Shown here piece after piece: positions 24,976 through 38,500 of a stretch of 64,000 nucleotides of DNA; the first letter of the stretch is position 1; every line of letters begins with the position of its first letter. The stretch spans positions 601,764 through 665,763 of the forward strand of contig NC_092583.1 in assembly GCF_037975245.1 (NCBI RefSeq). The letters run 5' to 3'. The DNA comes from Apostichopus japonicus (Eukaryota > Echinodermata > Holothuroidea > Aspidochirotida > Stichopodidae). The position numbers and the translations under genes were made by a program. The notes beneath the pieces are model-generated. The model searched no databases. It was not told the origin of the DNA and saw nothing but the letters and a program-made list of their open reading frames with translations.

Positions 24976-27373
24976 TAAGGTGGAATACAGTTCTTGTAGC
25001 AATAAAAACTTGGTTTAAATCAGAGTAGAATAGATCAGAGTTAAATGCCATGCACCCTTTCAATGGATTGTGAACATAATTAAAGAGTTAAACATGATTG
25101 AAACCACCTGGATGTGGAAAGTAAATTACAGCATCATTTTACCAACTGGACACAAAGTAAACCTACTGCTATTAGTGTGACAGATCAAGGTCCTTCTCCC
25201 CTTTCCTCCCTCCCCCCTCTCCTCCCTCTTCCCCATCATCCCTCTCTCTTCCCCATCCTCCTTCTCCCAATGGGCTACTATAACTGAACCAGTTTTTGGC
25301 AATGTAGCATGTTAAGTTAGTGTATGTTATCTCAACTTCTACATTCAACTTGTAGATGAAGTTACACACGTTTTCCACCATATAAACTTGTACACATAGG
25401 ACTATTCTTGCTACAGTCAACCTCCAGGGCAACATGTAACACAAAATTTAAACCCAAAATTCAAACCCAATATTGATTACTACCTTCCTTTAAAAGTTAA
25501 AAATTGTTTGTATTAACATTATCGCACAAGTATGTTTATAACAGTAGGTGAACTGTGTATGATGCCATAGCTCTGTTTTGTATTGTTTCTATCCTTGGTA
25601 AAACTGATGGGTTGCTGTAAAGTGTTTATGGCAAAGAAAAACTTAAAATTGTCTAGTCATTTCATATTTGAGAGTTGTGTGACTTTACTCGTGACAGGTC
25701 ACGGTTGTAAAGTATTGATGAAAGTGTGTGAATGAATGGCTTTCGAAAACTAATTGCAAAAACAAATGTTCAATTTCTCTATTAAAGTCTTTTAAATTTG
25801 TTCAAATGAAGCAAGGCATAAGGTGCGCCAAATTTTGATAAAGATTTTTTATGTAGCAGTAGGCTGTCTCACTTTAAGACGATTTACAAGAGTTTTTTTA
25901 GAATTTTCCTGAGAAATTAAAAGAAATTATTGAGAATTGAATATAGCATGGATAAAGTTATAATTGTTTGTTCATGTGTTATTCATTACCAATGTTAAGT
26001 TACCATGGAGTTTAACAAGGCTGGGAGGAGAGGGGGGGGGGGGAGATGGGAACCTGTGATATTAATGTACAGACAACCAATTATTTTCACTAACTCTCTT
26101 TAGCAACAAAATATCACAATGACAACACTTTTTGAAGACTTTATACAAATTGATATTAACAATATTAAAGACCATCAACAAACTTGGTCAAGCTTTAGTG
26201 GTTTCTGTCACATTTATACTTGCTTTAGACTTATCAGGGATCTTCAAGTGACTGAAATTGACTTCCTTGACATTTCCTTGACATTTTCTGCATCTTTAGG
26301 TTTTAACTCCATCCTCATAACATTTTATCTGGCAACAATAGAGTGAGTCTCATCATGGCAAACAATATTTAACAAAATGTTGGCATTTTGATGAAATTCT
26401 AAATACAGATATCTTTTATATTTATAATGCAAACATTCCACATGTATCACATTTCAAGGATAAACCAACAAGATCTTAACAGGCAGTAAAACTTTGATAA
26501 ATATCTGCAGTGATGATATCAAGAACCAGCTACTGCAATCCATTCCTTGAATAGGTTCCTTTCTATCAACCATACCTTGAGTAAGAAACCAGATACTGAG
26601 ATGTGGTTTTCAACTCTTCTTTTTTAAACAGTTAGTGTTAGATTATCTCCCAAAGGAATTAACTTTTAATGAAAATCAATAGAAGATATCTACCTAATGC
26701 AAAACAGATATATATTCTTTTAAGCTGTTTCATGTAGTTATACATTGTTGGAGAAAACAAATAAATTAATACTCAAAGTGGTATGTGAAATGAAAACAAT
26801 TTATTTTATTGAAATTTGAACTCTTGAATTATAAAATACTATACACAACATTAAATTTCATAAAAAGTGTTTTTCTACTTTTGGTTTTTAAAATTTTCAT
26901 AAAATAAATGATAAATTTTGCACTGAAAACATGAACAGAAAGCCTCATGAAATAAATTTGTCTTTGGTCCTTTCTGTACTTTAATCAAAAGAGGACAATA
27001 CAAAATATACATCTAAAAACAAAGCCACTTGGCAATGAAGAATTTAAGGCTACCATATTACATCTCAAACGAACAGAAGATGCAACTTGGGTGAGGAATT
27101 TTAAATGTGATTTTATCCTAAAAATCATAATCTCAAATATATTGGTTTAGGAACTGAAAGGTCATGAAATGCAACTAGTTTCTACTAATATATCTATCAG
27201 CAGGTATAATAGAATCATAGTAGATCATATAACATGAAACACAGCAAAGACTGCAACAGGATGGGGACCGTTAATTGTAATGATAAATGTAAAAATATGC
27301 ATTCCAGCTGCATCTCAATAAAATACTCAAATTCTAAATAAATCTTTTTAAAACTATAAATCAAGAATAATAC
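24976..27373. other. Intergenic or 3'-flanking DNA, no gene recognised
   Basis: AT-rich, with a pyrimidine-rich tract (25190-25270) and a G-run (26032-26044). A 75-codon frame at 26119-26346 has no recognisable domain or splice signals and is left out. Confidence 0.4.
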
Positions 27374-28161
27374 CTTTGGTCCCAACATGACAGCCAAATA
27401 ACTCAGCTGGATGATAATACACATGCTACATACAAGCAGGAAGAAGTAGATGTTTTCATAAAACTGCAAACACGTTTGTTGAGTCAATTAGTAATTAATA
27501 CAATCATATGAGTAGTGGTAACTTCCTAGCATTAATAACATAACAAGATATTTGTTTTTAGACTTTCATAACCAAATAACAACAATATTGTTGTCTTTAA
27601 TTTGTCACAACAATGACAACTACAATATTAGAAATGTCTCTATATTTGTTACATTGTAAAACAGAACAATTACAAACTCTTCTTCAAAGTCGGTCAAAGC
27701 CAAAGGTAATGTTAGGTTTGGTTTCTAGAACAAAAACACTAGCCTATCATAATTGTCTAATCTTTGAAAAAATGAAAACATTTTGACATCTCATTTTCGA
27801 AAGCAAATGGCAAGAAGAAAAATGGCGTCGGAATTTTAATGAGTCACCTTCGGTTGCTAGGCAAATCTTTGCCGTTAACTTCTCCTGACTTGGGTAATTT
27901 TGTAACCACTCTATCGGAAAAAGACTTTACAAATTTCATTGGAAGTACTTCATGTTGAAAAACAGTAGACCACTCTTATCACCACCTCTTAACAAAACTT
28001 GGAAAAAAATTTCTTAGAATTAAACAAACTTACATCATATTAGATATTCTTGCTAGGAAAAAATATCAACTGTTAGTTGTGTATTTGCACCAATACTTAC
28101 CTATTTTGAAAACTTACAAACAACAATACCACTGTCTCCTCATAGTCATAAATGCTGACTG
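27374..28161 (-). CDS. Two possible exons of an unidentified membrane protein gene
   Basis: Two minus-strand segments look like exons. The first, 28161-28118, follows an AG and ends at TTT|GTAAGT; it reads VSIYDYEETVVLLF. The second, 27463-27374, has a TTTGCAG acceptor and AAG|GTATTA donor; it is exactly 90 nt and reads FYENIYFFLLVCSMC and then IIIQLSYLAVMLGPK. Their phases join without a shift, and the product would be a strongly hydrophobic, membrane-spanning segment. I do not recognise the family, and neither a start exon nor a terminal exon could be found. The second donor is weak. This may be part of a real gene, or AT-rich DNA giving hydrophobic codons by chance. Confidence 0.25.
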
Positions 28162-28410
28162 CTAAAGCAATTACCAGATCACTCTAGAAGTAAATTAATT
28201 GATCAAAAGTGATCAGCTTTGAGGAGAAAGGTTAATAACAATGTAACCCTACACCTTGGAGGTATGTAGACAACTATGAAATAAAACTATTTACCAGGCA
28301 CTATAGGAATGAATACAGGTTTTATAGTACCTTCTAAGTGCAAAAACTAAGAGACCTTAAAACTGAATACACAATTTGACAACTAAATTATTTCTTTTGC
28401 ACACATGCAT

Positions 28411-29482
28411 ACTATAAGGCACTTCATGTAGAAGACTAGTAAAACTAGGCCAGTCACAAGGGCACTTGATGTAGAATACTGGTAAGACTATGCCCATGAC
28501 AAGGGCACTTCCTGTAGAATACTGGTAAGACTATGCCCATGACAAGGGCACTTCCTGTAGAATACTGGTCAGACTGCCCAATAAAAGGGCACTTGATGTA
28601 GAAGACTAGTAAGACTGCCCATGACAAGGGCACTGTATGTAGAATACTGGTAAGACTATGCCCATGACTGGGGCACTTCATGTAGAAGACTTGTAAGACT
28701 ATGAACATAACAAAGGCACTTCATGTAGAATACTGGTAAGACTGTGCCCATGATAAGGGCACTTCATGTAGAATACTGGTAAGACTATGCCCATGACAGG
28801 GGCACTTCATGTAGAATACTGGTAAGACTATGCCCATGACAGGGGCACTTCATGTAGAATACTGGTAAGACTATGCCCATGACAGGGCACTTCATGTAGA
28901 ATACTGGTAAGACTATGCCAATAACAGGGCACTTCATATAGAATACTGGTAAGACTATGCCCACTACAAGGGCACTGTATGTAGAATACTGGTAAGACTA
29001 TGCCCACTACAAGGGCACTTCATATAGAATACTGGTAAGACTATGCCCACTACAAGGGCACTGTATGTAGAATACTGGTAAGACTATGCCCACTACAAGG
29101 GCACTTCATGTCGAAGACTAATAAGACTATGCCCATGGATGGCAAGGGCACTTCCTGTAGATAACTAGTAAGACTGCCCATGGATGGCAAGGGCATTTCA
29201 TGTAGAATACTGGTTAGACTATGCCCAATAGAAGGGCACTTCCTGTAGAATACTGGTCAGACTGCCCAATAGAAGGGCACTTGAAGTAGAATCTGGTAAG
29301 ACTATGCCATATACAAGGGCACTTGATGTAGAATACTAGTAAGACTATGCCCATGACAAGGGCACTTGATGTAAAATACTAGTAAGATTATGCCCATAAA
29401 AAGGGCACTTGATGTAGAATCTGGTAAGACTATGCCCATGAAAAGGGCACTTGATGTAGAAGACTTGTAGGACTGTGCTATT
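28411..29482. repeat. 43-bp tandem repeat (about 25 copies)
   Basis: Unit of about 43 bp, readable as gggcacttcatgtagaata followed by ctggtaagactatgcccat and gacaa. Copies vary from about 40 to 50 bp; some carry an extra atggcaa next to cccatgg (near 29130 and 29180). Several reading frames through it are periodic and not coding. Confidence 0.93.
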
Positions 29483-29639
29483 GTCCTGTTTTCAACCTTG
29501 AATAAAGATGAGGTAATTATTAGTTTCCTGTCCACTTCAGATACAGCTCAGGTAAGGAACAGGTCTTATCTCTGTTTACACTATTGTGGCATCCAGGACA
29601 GTGAGTAACACTTCCTATTTAATTCTCAAAAAACAAATG

Positions 29640-29897
29640 ATTAAGTATTTTTGAGAGGCCATATCCATTGGAAGGCATCGATAGGGGCCCTTGGCTGAGG
29701 GGCCAGTGGCATCAAATTGTTAGGGATTAAATATTTTTGAGAGGCCATGTCCATTGGAAGGCATTGGTAGGGGCCATAGGCTGATGGACCAGTGGCATCA
29801 AATTGTTAGGAATTAAGTATTTTTGAGAGGCCATGTCCATTGGAAGGCATCAATAGGGGCCCTTGGCTCATAGGCCAGTGGCATCAAATTGTTACGG
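29640..29897. repeat. 86-bp tandem repeat (3 copies)
   Basis: Three copies of an 86-bp unit begin at 29640, 29726 and 29812 with attaa(g/a)tatttttgagagg and end with catcaaattgtta. Copies differ at a handful of sites. Confidence 0.95.
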
Positions 29898-31920
29898 GAT
29901 GTATTATTTTATGTCATATACTCCATCTTGGTCAGGTTTAAATTAAACCTAAAGGAGGGCTTTTAGCAAATTACCCAACATAAGGATATTGACCAATCAC
30001 AACTTAAACGGATATCAATACCTTAGTCTTAACAATATTTCACCCCTGATGCCCATTAGGATGTGCCCACAAAGAGGGCACGAACTGGGCTTTTGGCGAA
30101 CAACTTCCTTGTTCATCTGTACCTTTATACTGGTAGATTGGTTGTGCATTTCATATCTCTACTCTGGTCATTTCCAACTGTCTTTTATAGGAGTCGCTGG
30201 TCGTTCGTTGATGAGACCAGTGACTATCAATCCTGGATGTGATCATGCCAAATCTGGAATATTAAATGCAAATATGAAAACTATAATAGCTGTTTGTCTT
30301 TATAAGATAAAGCAAAGAATTACATGGCAAGCAAGCACATTCATAAACCATAAAATATTACTTTTGTGTTGCATAGGTTGCACATTTAACAGGTGTGATT
30401 AATTCCAGAGAGCTTGTTTCACTTAAAACATATTTGAGACTAAAATGTGACTCTTGTATGTATTGTGAACTAGCACTATTTGCACATTAACCTCTGGGCA
30501 GAAGTTATTATCATCAAGCATAATTGTCTGCTGCCACTCTGAAGGAGCAGAAAAGACCTCAGAGAATTCTTACTTTGAAAAACTACCAGAGTGAAAAACA
30601 AGTAATCTTGTTGTTTATGGTAGCTGTGCATAAGGTTTGCTCAGTCATAGTAAAACCTGCAAGCTTTTGACATAAAAATTGACTGTCTGTTTTTTTTTTC
30701 TACATTTAGAATGAAAGGGCCTTGTTTTGATAAGCTAACAATTACAAAGGTGAACGTGTTCAGTACACAATAGCCGAAACAATAATGCACCTGCATAATA
30801 CTACTTTCCAAGTTCAACTTCACTAAAGAGACTAACCTAACCATCGTTATTGTACTATACTACTATATGATAAACCTATGCTTAGGACAAACAACTTGTA
30901 TCGAACAGATAAGTAATACAGCTAACTCCCTTTAGGAGAAATGAAGGTTTTGAAGTGCCAAGAAATGAAAACAGTAAACTTGAGCAAGTCTAACTGTGAC
31001 ATCACAGAGACATTATAATCTTTATCTTATTATTAGTAGATGACAACTTCTTAGACATTGAGACAGAGATTTAAAGACAGCCAGTAGTAGGCAATAAACT
31101 ATGTCACACCACCCTCAATGGGCAGTGATATAAAATGTGTGGTTTAATAACCACAACAAGAAAGTTCTGCCAAACAAATAGAGGATTGAGCTAACATGAT
31201 ACATTTTTTTGAAATGATATAAAAACATCAGAAATGATAAATCTTTTCACATGATCAAAAGTAATGAAAGAAAAATGAAAATGAAGGATGGAGGTTGACA
31301 CTGCAAACAAATGGAAGGATCATGTTGTTAGTACAAAAATAGTGATAAAAACTGGTAAAAAAAGTGATACAAACTCCCTAAAAAAAAAAAATACTGTCAG
31401 TATTTTAAAGTGAACACTGTGTATATGTGCTTCTCTTTGATGATATTAAAGTGTGTGTTACTTCATCGATACACATTCACCCCATACTGCTAATCAAGTT
31501 CTGTTTCTGAGACCACAGAATATCCTGGTGGTCAGTCGAAACTATCACCGAGATTGTCTGAGAAAACAACCAGTTTTGTTTTCATAGGCAATATAAGCTT
31601 AGTTATATCTTTGATCATAATAGAAGTTACCTTGCTGGAAGTGTATTTGGTTTGCTTTGAATCACCCTTCCAGGTTGTGCAAGGACAACAAGCAAAGCTG
31701 AAATCAGCTCATTCATGACTTTCGCAGTTTACGCAATTGCGCATGGCAACAAAGTTTTTCAAATATTGATCAAATATGTGTAAAACAACTATTGTAATCC
31801 ATGCAGGTATAAATTGAAGGAGATGACTAATGGAATAAGTTAATCACTAACAGAAAATTGACTGGGAAGTATTAGACGATGGAAAAGAGCGAGCAAATTT
31901 ACAGCTGGAACAAGATTCCA
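29898..31920. other. Intergenic; no supported gene
   Basis: Holds a 137-codon plus-strand frame (29989-30402) with no recognised domain and no splice context, probably chance. The rest is AT-rich unique sequence without recognisable features. Confidence 0.4.
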
Positions 31921-31923
31921 ACC

Positions 31924-31990
31924 AGTGACGTCTGGGCAGTTTGGTGAGCGCTGGGCTGGTGACTCAGAGGTCACTGGATCTAATCCCCTT
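31924..31990 (+). mobile_element. tRNA-like SINE head (putative)
   Basis: A tRNA-like stretch with an A-box-like TGGGCAGTTTGG (31933-31944) and a B-box-like GGATCTAATCC (31976-31986) about 32 bases later, the spacing of an internal RNA polymerase III promoter. The downstream part does not show a clear tail. Most consistent with a tRNA-derived SINE fragment; it does not fold well enough to be called a functional tRNA gene. Confidence 0.4.
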
Positions 31991-32537
31991 CTAGTCATTA
32001 ATGTTATAAGATAATCTGGATTTTCAGGAGCATTTGAAGATGACAGAGAGAGACAGAGAATTGATCAGTACAAAGACAAAGTCTTCATTTGTGTGAGAGA
32101 GGATGAATTAACAGGACGACACAAAATTTATCTTACGTGATTTTTTATTCTGGCAATTTCCTTTTATCCCAGAGTGATTAAGGGAGCACGCATCTGATTA
32201 ACTGAAATTGAATACAGAATGGACTTGTTACCAAGGGCAACAAAACTACACCATTGAGCCATTGACACAGATTCATTGATGGATTTATATAGACACTAGG
32301 CTGAGCTTGATACTACTATAAATACTGAGAAATGGGGATGAAGGATATTAAAGGGGATAAAAAGTGATTTGGGTCAATGGAGGTGAGGGAGGGTGAGGGG
32401 TGAGGGGGTTCAAGGATACTCAAACCTGGATAATGAGTAACAACAATAACAAGAATGAAATGAACTTATTGAGATGGTTAGAAGGGAATTGGGATGGGAA
32501 GTGTGGAGGATATAAGTGTCCATGCGATGATACCCGT
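31991..32537. other. 3' flank of the C7orf57-like gene
   Basis: On the minus strand an AATAAA hexamer (complement of 32144-32149) lies about 390 bp past the stop codon and is a candidate polyadenylation signal. No other gene was recognised. Confidence 0.4.
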
Positions 32538-35500
32538 TTAGCATTTAACGTCCAGGACCCACCTTTCTTCTCTTTCAACTTTCCCGCTAGTAACTTGTCC
32601 AACGTTTGTCCCTACGTTACCATTCTTTGCTAACCTTTTAGCTCCTTTGACAGTGTGAATCTGTTTTCCTGTCTTGTTGATCTCTTCTCTGTACTCTGTG
32701 GTGACCGGTTCTTTATTCTTGCCAGCATCAGCCTGTGTCTTATAAGACGGCTGCGAGTCTTGAACTTTTCTCTGGTGGTCGTAATATTTCTCCCGTTGCT
32801 GATTCCAATCCTGCTTATAACCCATGCTCAACAGTTTACCAAATATTACAGGCTCATCAGATTCTTTCCTGAAATACCCAAAAAACAATGATGTTAACAA
32901 TTCTTTGGTGTCAAATCAAAGATAAAATTTATACCAAACAAAATGGAAAATATTGACGACCCTTGTTGGAATGCTAATAAACTGTGTCGTTAGAGTCCCA
33001 TGCAGTGTTTCCATCTAACATGCCTGCCTTCCTTTCCTTGTGCAAAAACCCACCAGATGGCCCAGATCTGTTAAGACTGCTGTAGTCCACTAATAATGCA
33101 TGGCACTTTTGATCCATTTGATAATTCATCAACCTTAAACTTAAGAACTTTGGATATATAATGTTCCCCAAATGACCTTTGACCTCCACCAAAAACGATA
33201 AGGTTTTTTTAAATTATCATAGGGAAGCCACATGAAAAATATGAGAGCCAATAAAGTTTCCAATCTGGAGATATCATGTTTACAAGGATTTCCCTCGTGA
33301 CTTTAAATGAACTCTGACCTACACCAATTTGTGTGAACACTTTGCTATACACATAAGGCTATCCTACCATGCACATGTGCGCTCCTTTGATGTTCAGGTT
33401 CTGGTTTTTCAGATTTTGCCCTTTGCTGACCCCAAATGACCTTGACCTCCACACAAAACAAAGGGTTTTTGTACTTATTATTGGAAAGCCCCATGCTAAG
33501 TATGAGGACAAGCTAGGGCATCATATACACATACACCAACTAGACTACATATAAGGTTACTTGCTGCATACGGCAAGAAACCAAAAATAATAAGTAAATG
33601 GAAACTGAAGCCTAAAATCTATCTAACACTAATATGAAAAGTTATAATGCATGTCCAAAATGTAACATTGTCAATATGAATTTGTCACTAAGCATTACCC
33701 TTTAAACAGAAAATGATTGAGTTTTTCAATTTTCAATAAGCATGGTTTTCATATAACTATACTTTGAACAGCAATTTTAATGTGATGTCCTCAATATCAC
33801 ATACACCACTCCGTCCTATATATCACATACACCACTTCTTATAAGAGGACGTCATAGACTATCAAATGAGAGAAATAACTTCAGCTTACATAATACTCTT
33901 CTGTTTCTGTGTTAGGCTGTCTCTCCTAGCTGCCAAGGCTTTATTCATCTGATCTACTTCACTTTTCTTGTTTTTCTTGGCAAATCTCTTACTGTGGGGG
34001 ACATCTTCAGGCAGGTTAACAGTTTTATTTGTGACACTGTCTCCATCCCTCTTAAAGGCGCTGATACCGTCCTGCAGGGAGTATGGTGGTCGGCGAACGG
34101 GGGGTCTACGGTCTCCCATAGAGTCTTCATTGGGGTTTGATGAGTCGTACCCTTCATGAACCATGTAATCTGGTAAGTATACCTTACGTGGACTGTAATG
34201 TAAAACAGAAAGTTATAAGTACTAGACAGGGAATAATTTAGTGTTTAAATATTTGTCCAGCATTTTGGAAGGTTCTGAATTTTTCCTCTCATTGCATCCT
34301 ACAGTTCCTGTGTCAAAACACTCCTAAACATCTTAACACAGTTGCATAGTAACTTGACCAGTTTGTATAGTGTTTTGCCATACTGGTTATATTATCCCTG
34401 CTAGGGTTAACATTATCTATGCTAGGAGTAATATTATCCCTGCTAGGGTTAATATATTATCCATGCTAGGGTTCATATACTATCCCTGCTGGGGTTCATA
34501 TATTGTCCCTGGCTAGGGTTAATATATTATCCCTGCTAGGGTTAATATATTTTCCCTGCTAAGGTCCATATTATCCCTGCTAGGGTTAAATATTATCCCT
34601 GGCTAGGGTTAATATATTATCCCTGGCTAGGGTTCATATATTATCCCTGCTAGGGTTAATATATTGTCTCTGCTAGGGTTCATTTATTTCTTGATATAAG
34701 CAGAACACACTGACATTGTTGATTTTTTATTTATCTCTAAGGCTACGAGTCTTGAGGATATTCACATAAACCACCTTAGCAGTATTGTAGCTGTTTTACT
34801 ATCATGGAAGCATAAATGCAACTGTCATTATAACAGTTAAGATCTTCAAGAACATCAAAAAAAAATTGGTGGCCACCAGTGTATTGATTAATTACTCTTA
34901 TGGGTTAATCAAACACTTAGTTTGATTCTTGGCAATCAGTTTCAGATCAGACCTCTGTATAACTGAGGAAATATATATCTAGAAACATAAAGCAAACTCA
35001 TTGAGATATTTAAGTAAATCAACTAATGAATAGACAGATAATACAACAAAATAAGCAACTTGAAATAAGTACGAACAAGTGAACAAATATGTAAGATGAA
35101 GATTGTACCTGGTGTTCTCTTCCTGTTCCTCAACTTGATGATCAAACCAATCAACTCGAGGATAAGCCTTAGGTCCATCTGGCTTGGGGGGCGGAGTTCT
35201 TATGGACAACAAGTCTACAATGAAACAAAGAAAGAATTGAAAATGTCTGTAAAGAAATCATAGTTTTGAAATATCCATTTCAATTCTACCATTGAACATT
35301 GTGAATACTACATGATGTATACAGACAAAATATTTCAGGCTTAAATATTTAGATGTATGGTAAAGTAACTTTATGAAATTAAACCCACAATTATATGAAT
35401 GATATATGAAATACTGGGGCAGACTCAGCAATCTCCGAAAGCTGCAGTAATGATAACACTCTCTCAGATCTGGGAGGGGGAAAGGGTTGGGGGGGAGGGT

Positions 35501-38500
35501 TTGCACAAGCCTGAACCTTCTCATCTTTCAACCCCACACAAGTAATCTAATGCAGATATTAGCTCAACCTTGTGTGTAGACTTGATAATAGTCCTAATTT
35601 ATAGCATAAAATATAGTGTTGCGCCGATATTACCAATATCGGTTTTGGCCGATATCCGATATTATCATCCCAATATCGGTCCGATACCGATACCGATATT
35701 TTTTAACAGACAAAATAAAGGCAAAATCGTACTTTTAGTCATGCATACATTCACAAATAAATCTTCAAGTAAACAACAAAATATGGTGTTTTGTTTTCCT
35801 TTTGTCCTAAGTTGAAAAGAATGACTTTTTTCCTGATTTTGAAAAAGAGAATTATAATTGAAATCCAACCAGAATCTTTTTCACTGCAGCGCTGCACGCG
35901 ATAATAAAATGGACGCAGTAAATGTGAGCCTTAACATCGTAAAGACTTACAAGTAGCTATAGTGTTAACGTATGCTTGCAAAATTGCATCTTAATTAGGT
36001 TACGAACTGTCGATCACAATGTAAAAATGATAATTTATTGAGTTTATACTCAATGTACAACTTATTCACTTGACCGTATAGAGAAGAAAAAAACTGAAAA
36101 TCAGTAGAGAAATGACCAATTGTGTACGGAAAGTAAGGTGGTACACCTTTCAAATATTACGAAAGATCGAACAAAACACTTTCGAAAAATTCACGCAAAA
36201 CTGGCATATCGTACTAAATGCAACTAATGTCATGTAAACAAGGCTCTAGTGCATCCATTTATGAATATACCGTAAGACCACATCTGTTTTTAAGCGGGGG
36301 AAAAAAGAAAGTATTTTCTAGAATTTCCAAAAATACGGAAAAAATAATATCCTACCATAGTTAATTGTATAGCAAATAGCCTAACCACCTCGGCGGTTAC
36401 GGATCTCACGTAACTGAAAAGTTCCCTGGCAACTTGCCAAAAAATGTTAATAAACAGGTGTTACACAGGGGATGAGCTTACAGTGTGTTTGGGAAGGTAC
36501 CTGGGAAAATTCGCAGCACATGTACGGCGGTAGTTGGGTATAGGGTTAAACACCGCAGTTGTAAAAATGTACGCATTGTGCACGCTATTCATTGTTAGGC
36601 AGTCTAGAGACAGGGCTTTGCTGAACGTTGTTTGTTTCATAATATCGGAAGTTTTGTAAGTTGCACTTTTTAAAGATTGAAAGACAGATTAAATCTCTTT
36701 TCATTTTATAACATAATATAGCTACTCTAACTTGTCATTTTAAAATTTTCATCTGTTTCGTGACAATTTAAATAAGAAAATTATTTTGCATACTCAACTG
36801 CGATTTTTTTTTTATCGCCAGACACGCAAAAAAAAGCCAATTTTTCGGGGCTTTATCCCCAAGGATCCCCACAAGGGGTTCTACCCCATGACCCCACCAA
36901 GGCCCTAAGGCGGGCCCCTGGACACTACGCCTTTATGCTCGCGTGCTCGGCGTGTTCGCTGGGCGAACACCGGCGGGAAATCGGCAGTGTGTTCGCGGAA
37001 AATTAAAAGTGCAGTTATGCATCATGTTCAAGGTTTTCACGGAGGCCTTTGAGAAAATGAATGGTTAGTACAGTACAGTGTATACATGCTGCACTAATGC
37101 TATGTGTAGGCCAAGGTTCACGAAGGTCATTGGTTATATTCGCGCGGTAGACGTGTTTTAGAGGTTACGGAGGGTCAGGTTTCCATGGATATTAATCGAA
37201 AATGAATAAGAGTTTAACTGACGCTAAAGAAATGGATCGTCTTGGGCAGATTAACAAATCATTGCAAGTATAAATAAGTAGCTCTGCTGTGAAAAAAAAA
37301 GTTCAATATCGGCTTGCTGTTATCGGCAATTAGGCAAAATTTTACCGATACCGATATGCTGCCGATATTGCAAATATCGGCCGATACCGATATTGAAAAC
37401 GATTATTGGCGCAACACTAATAAAATATACCTCAGAATGCACCATTTCATGTTTATAATTTTCAATTTTTCTAGAGGAAGACCCCCAGACCCCACCAAAT
37501 AGGATTCAACTTTAATGACCTCAAGGCCTACCCCCCCCCCCTACCCGCTCCATTTTGCAAATCCTAGATCTGCCCATGCTATGAAATTGCTCAAGTGCAT
37601 TAATATATTACCCTTTCTTCCTCCCATTTTAGCTAATCTGACATATTTAGAATCGGTCTCTCTCAACCATCCTCTTTTCATTCCACCATCATCCCTGTCT
37701 GGTGTGATAATCAACTCTCCACCAATCAGAGGAATTTGTGAAGCTGCAGGATAATCTACTGCGGCCTGCTTACTGTCTTTCTTCGCTGGGGCGTGGTAGA
37801 ACCAATCTGAAGATAAAGTATAAAAACAAGGTTTACCATCACTGAAATTCTAACCTGAAAGAAAACTATAGAGAAACATGAAGGAAACTATTTACCTGTC
37901 AGGCTGGCAAGTGGCAACTAAGTATGTAAGAAAAATTTGTGATCGGTTTGAATACTTTTAATGGAAATTTGGTCTGTGTTTTAATTTTATCCTGCAACTA
38001 TATATGATTCCATTGATTGGTTTGATCAGTCTGATAAAATGAGATTTATACCACTAGGCTCAAGATCCTGAGTCACTAGGATCTAAGCAAGCAGAAATGA
38101 ACCTAAAAGTGTTCACCCTTTAAGGGTTAATATATAATTACTGGTGAACTGTGTGTTCAGGAAAATTCATGAAAGTGTTTATAAATTATACAAAATTGAT
38201 ATTTGCCTGTCTCATTGTGGCATCTTAAGCTGTTTTTATTTAAGCTGTCATAGGCCTGGATTAAAAGTGCATGTAAAAAGTTAGTTTCAGTTTGATATTA
38301 CAGTATAACATTCCAACTACAATGTCTGTCAAAACAGTTTCATACACTTACAGGCCGCCCAGCATGTGAACTTACAGTTCTAGTATTTAGGCTTAGCCTA
38401 GTAATAATAAGCTAGGCCATGTGAGTTACTGTAGCGCCTAGCCTAGGCCATATAGCCTTGCCTACACTACATCACTACTGCAATGACTTTGGCCGAACAG

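Noticed and set aside
27840-27963. Minus-strand frame starting MKFVKSFSDR with a possible donor
   Set aside because: It lies between the two candidate orphan exons in the wrong order for a first exon, and an in-frame stop precedes it; no support as part of the same gene.
29989-30402. 137-codon plus-strand frame
   Set aside because: No recognised domain, no flanking splice sites that extend it, composition like the surrounding AT-rich DNA. Homology search would be decisive; a conserved hit would reverse this.
34385-34685. Interstitial telomere or homing-endonuclease-like sites (CTAGGGTTA, TAGGGATAA words)
   Set aside because: The words are parts of a 23-24-bp repeat unit, not TTAGGG arrays or a full endonuclease site.
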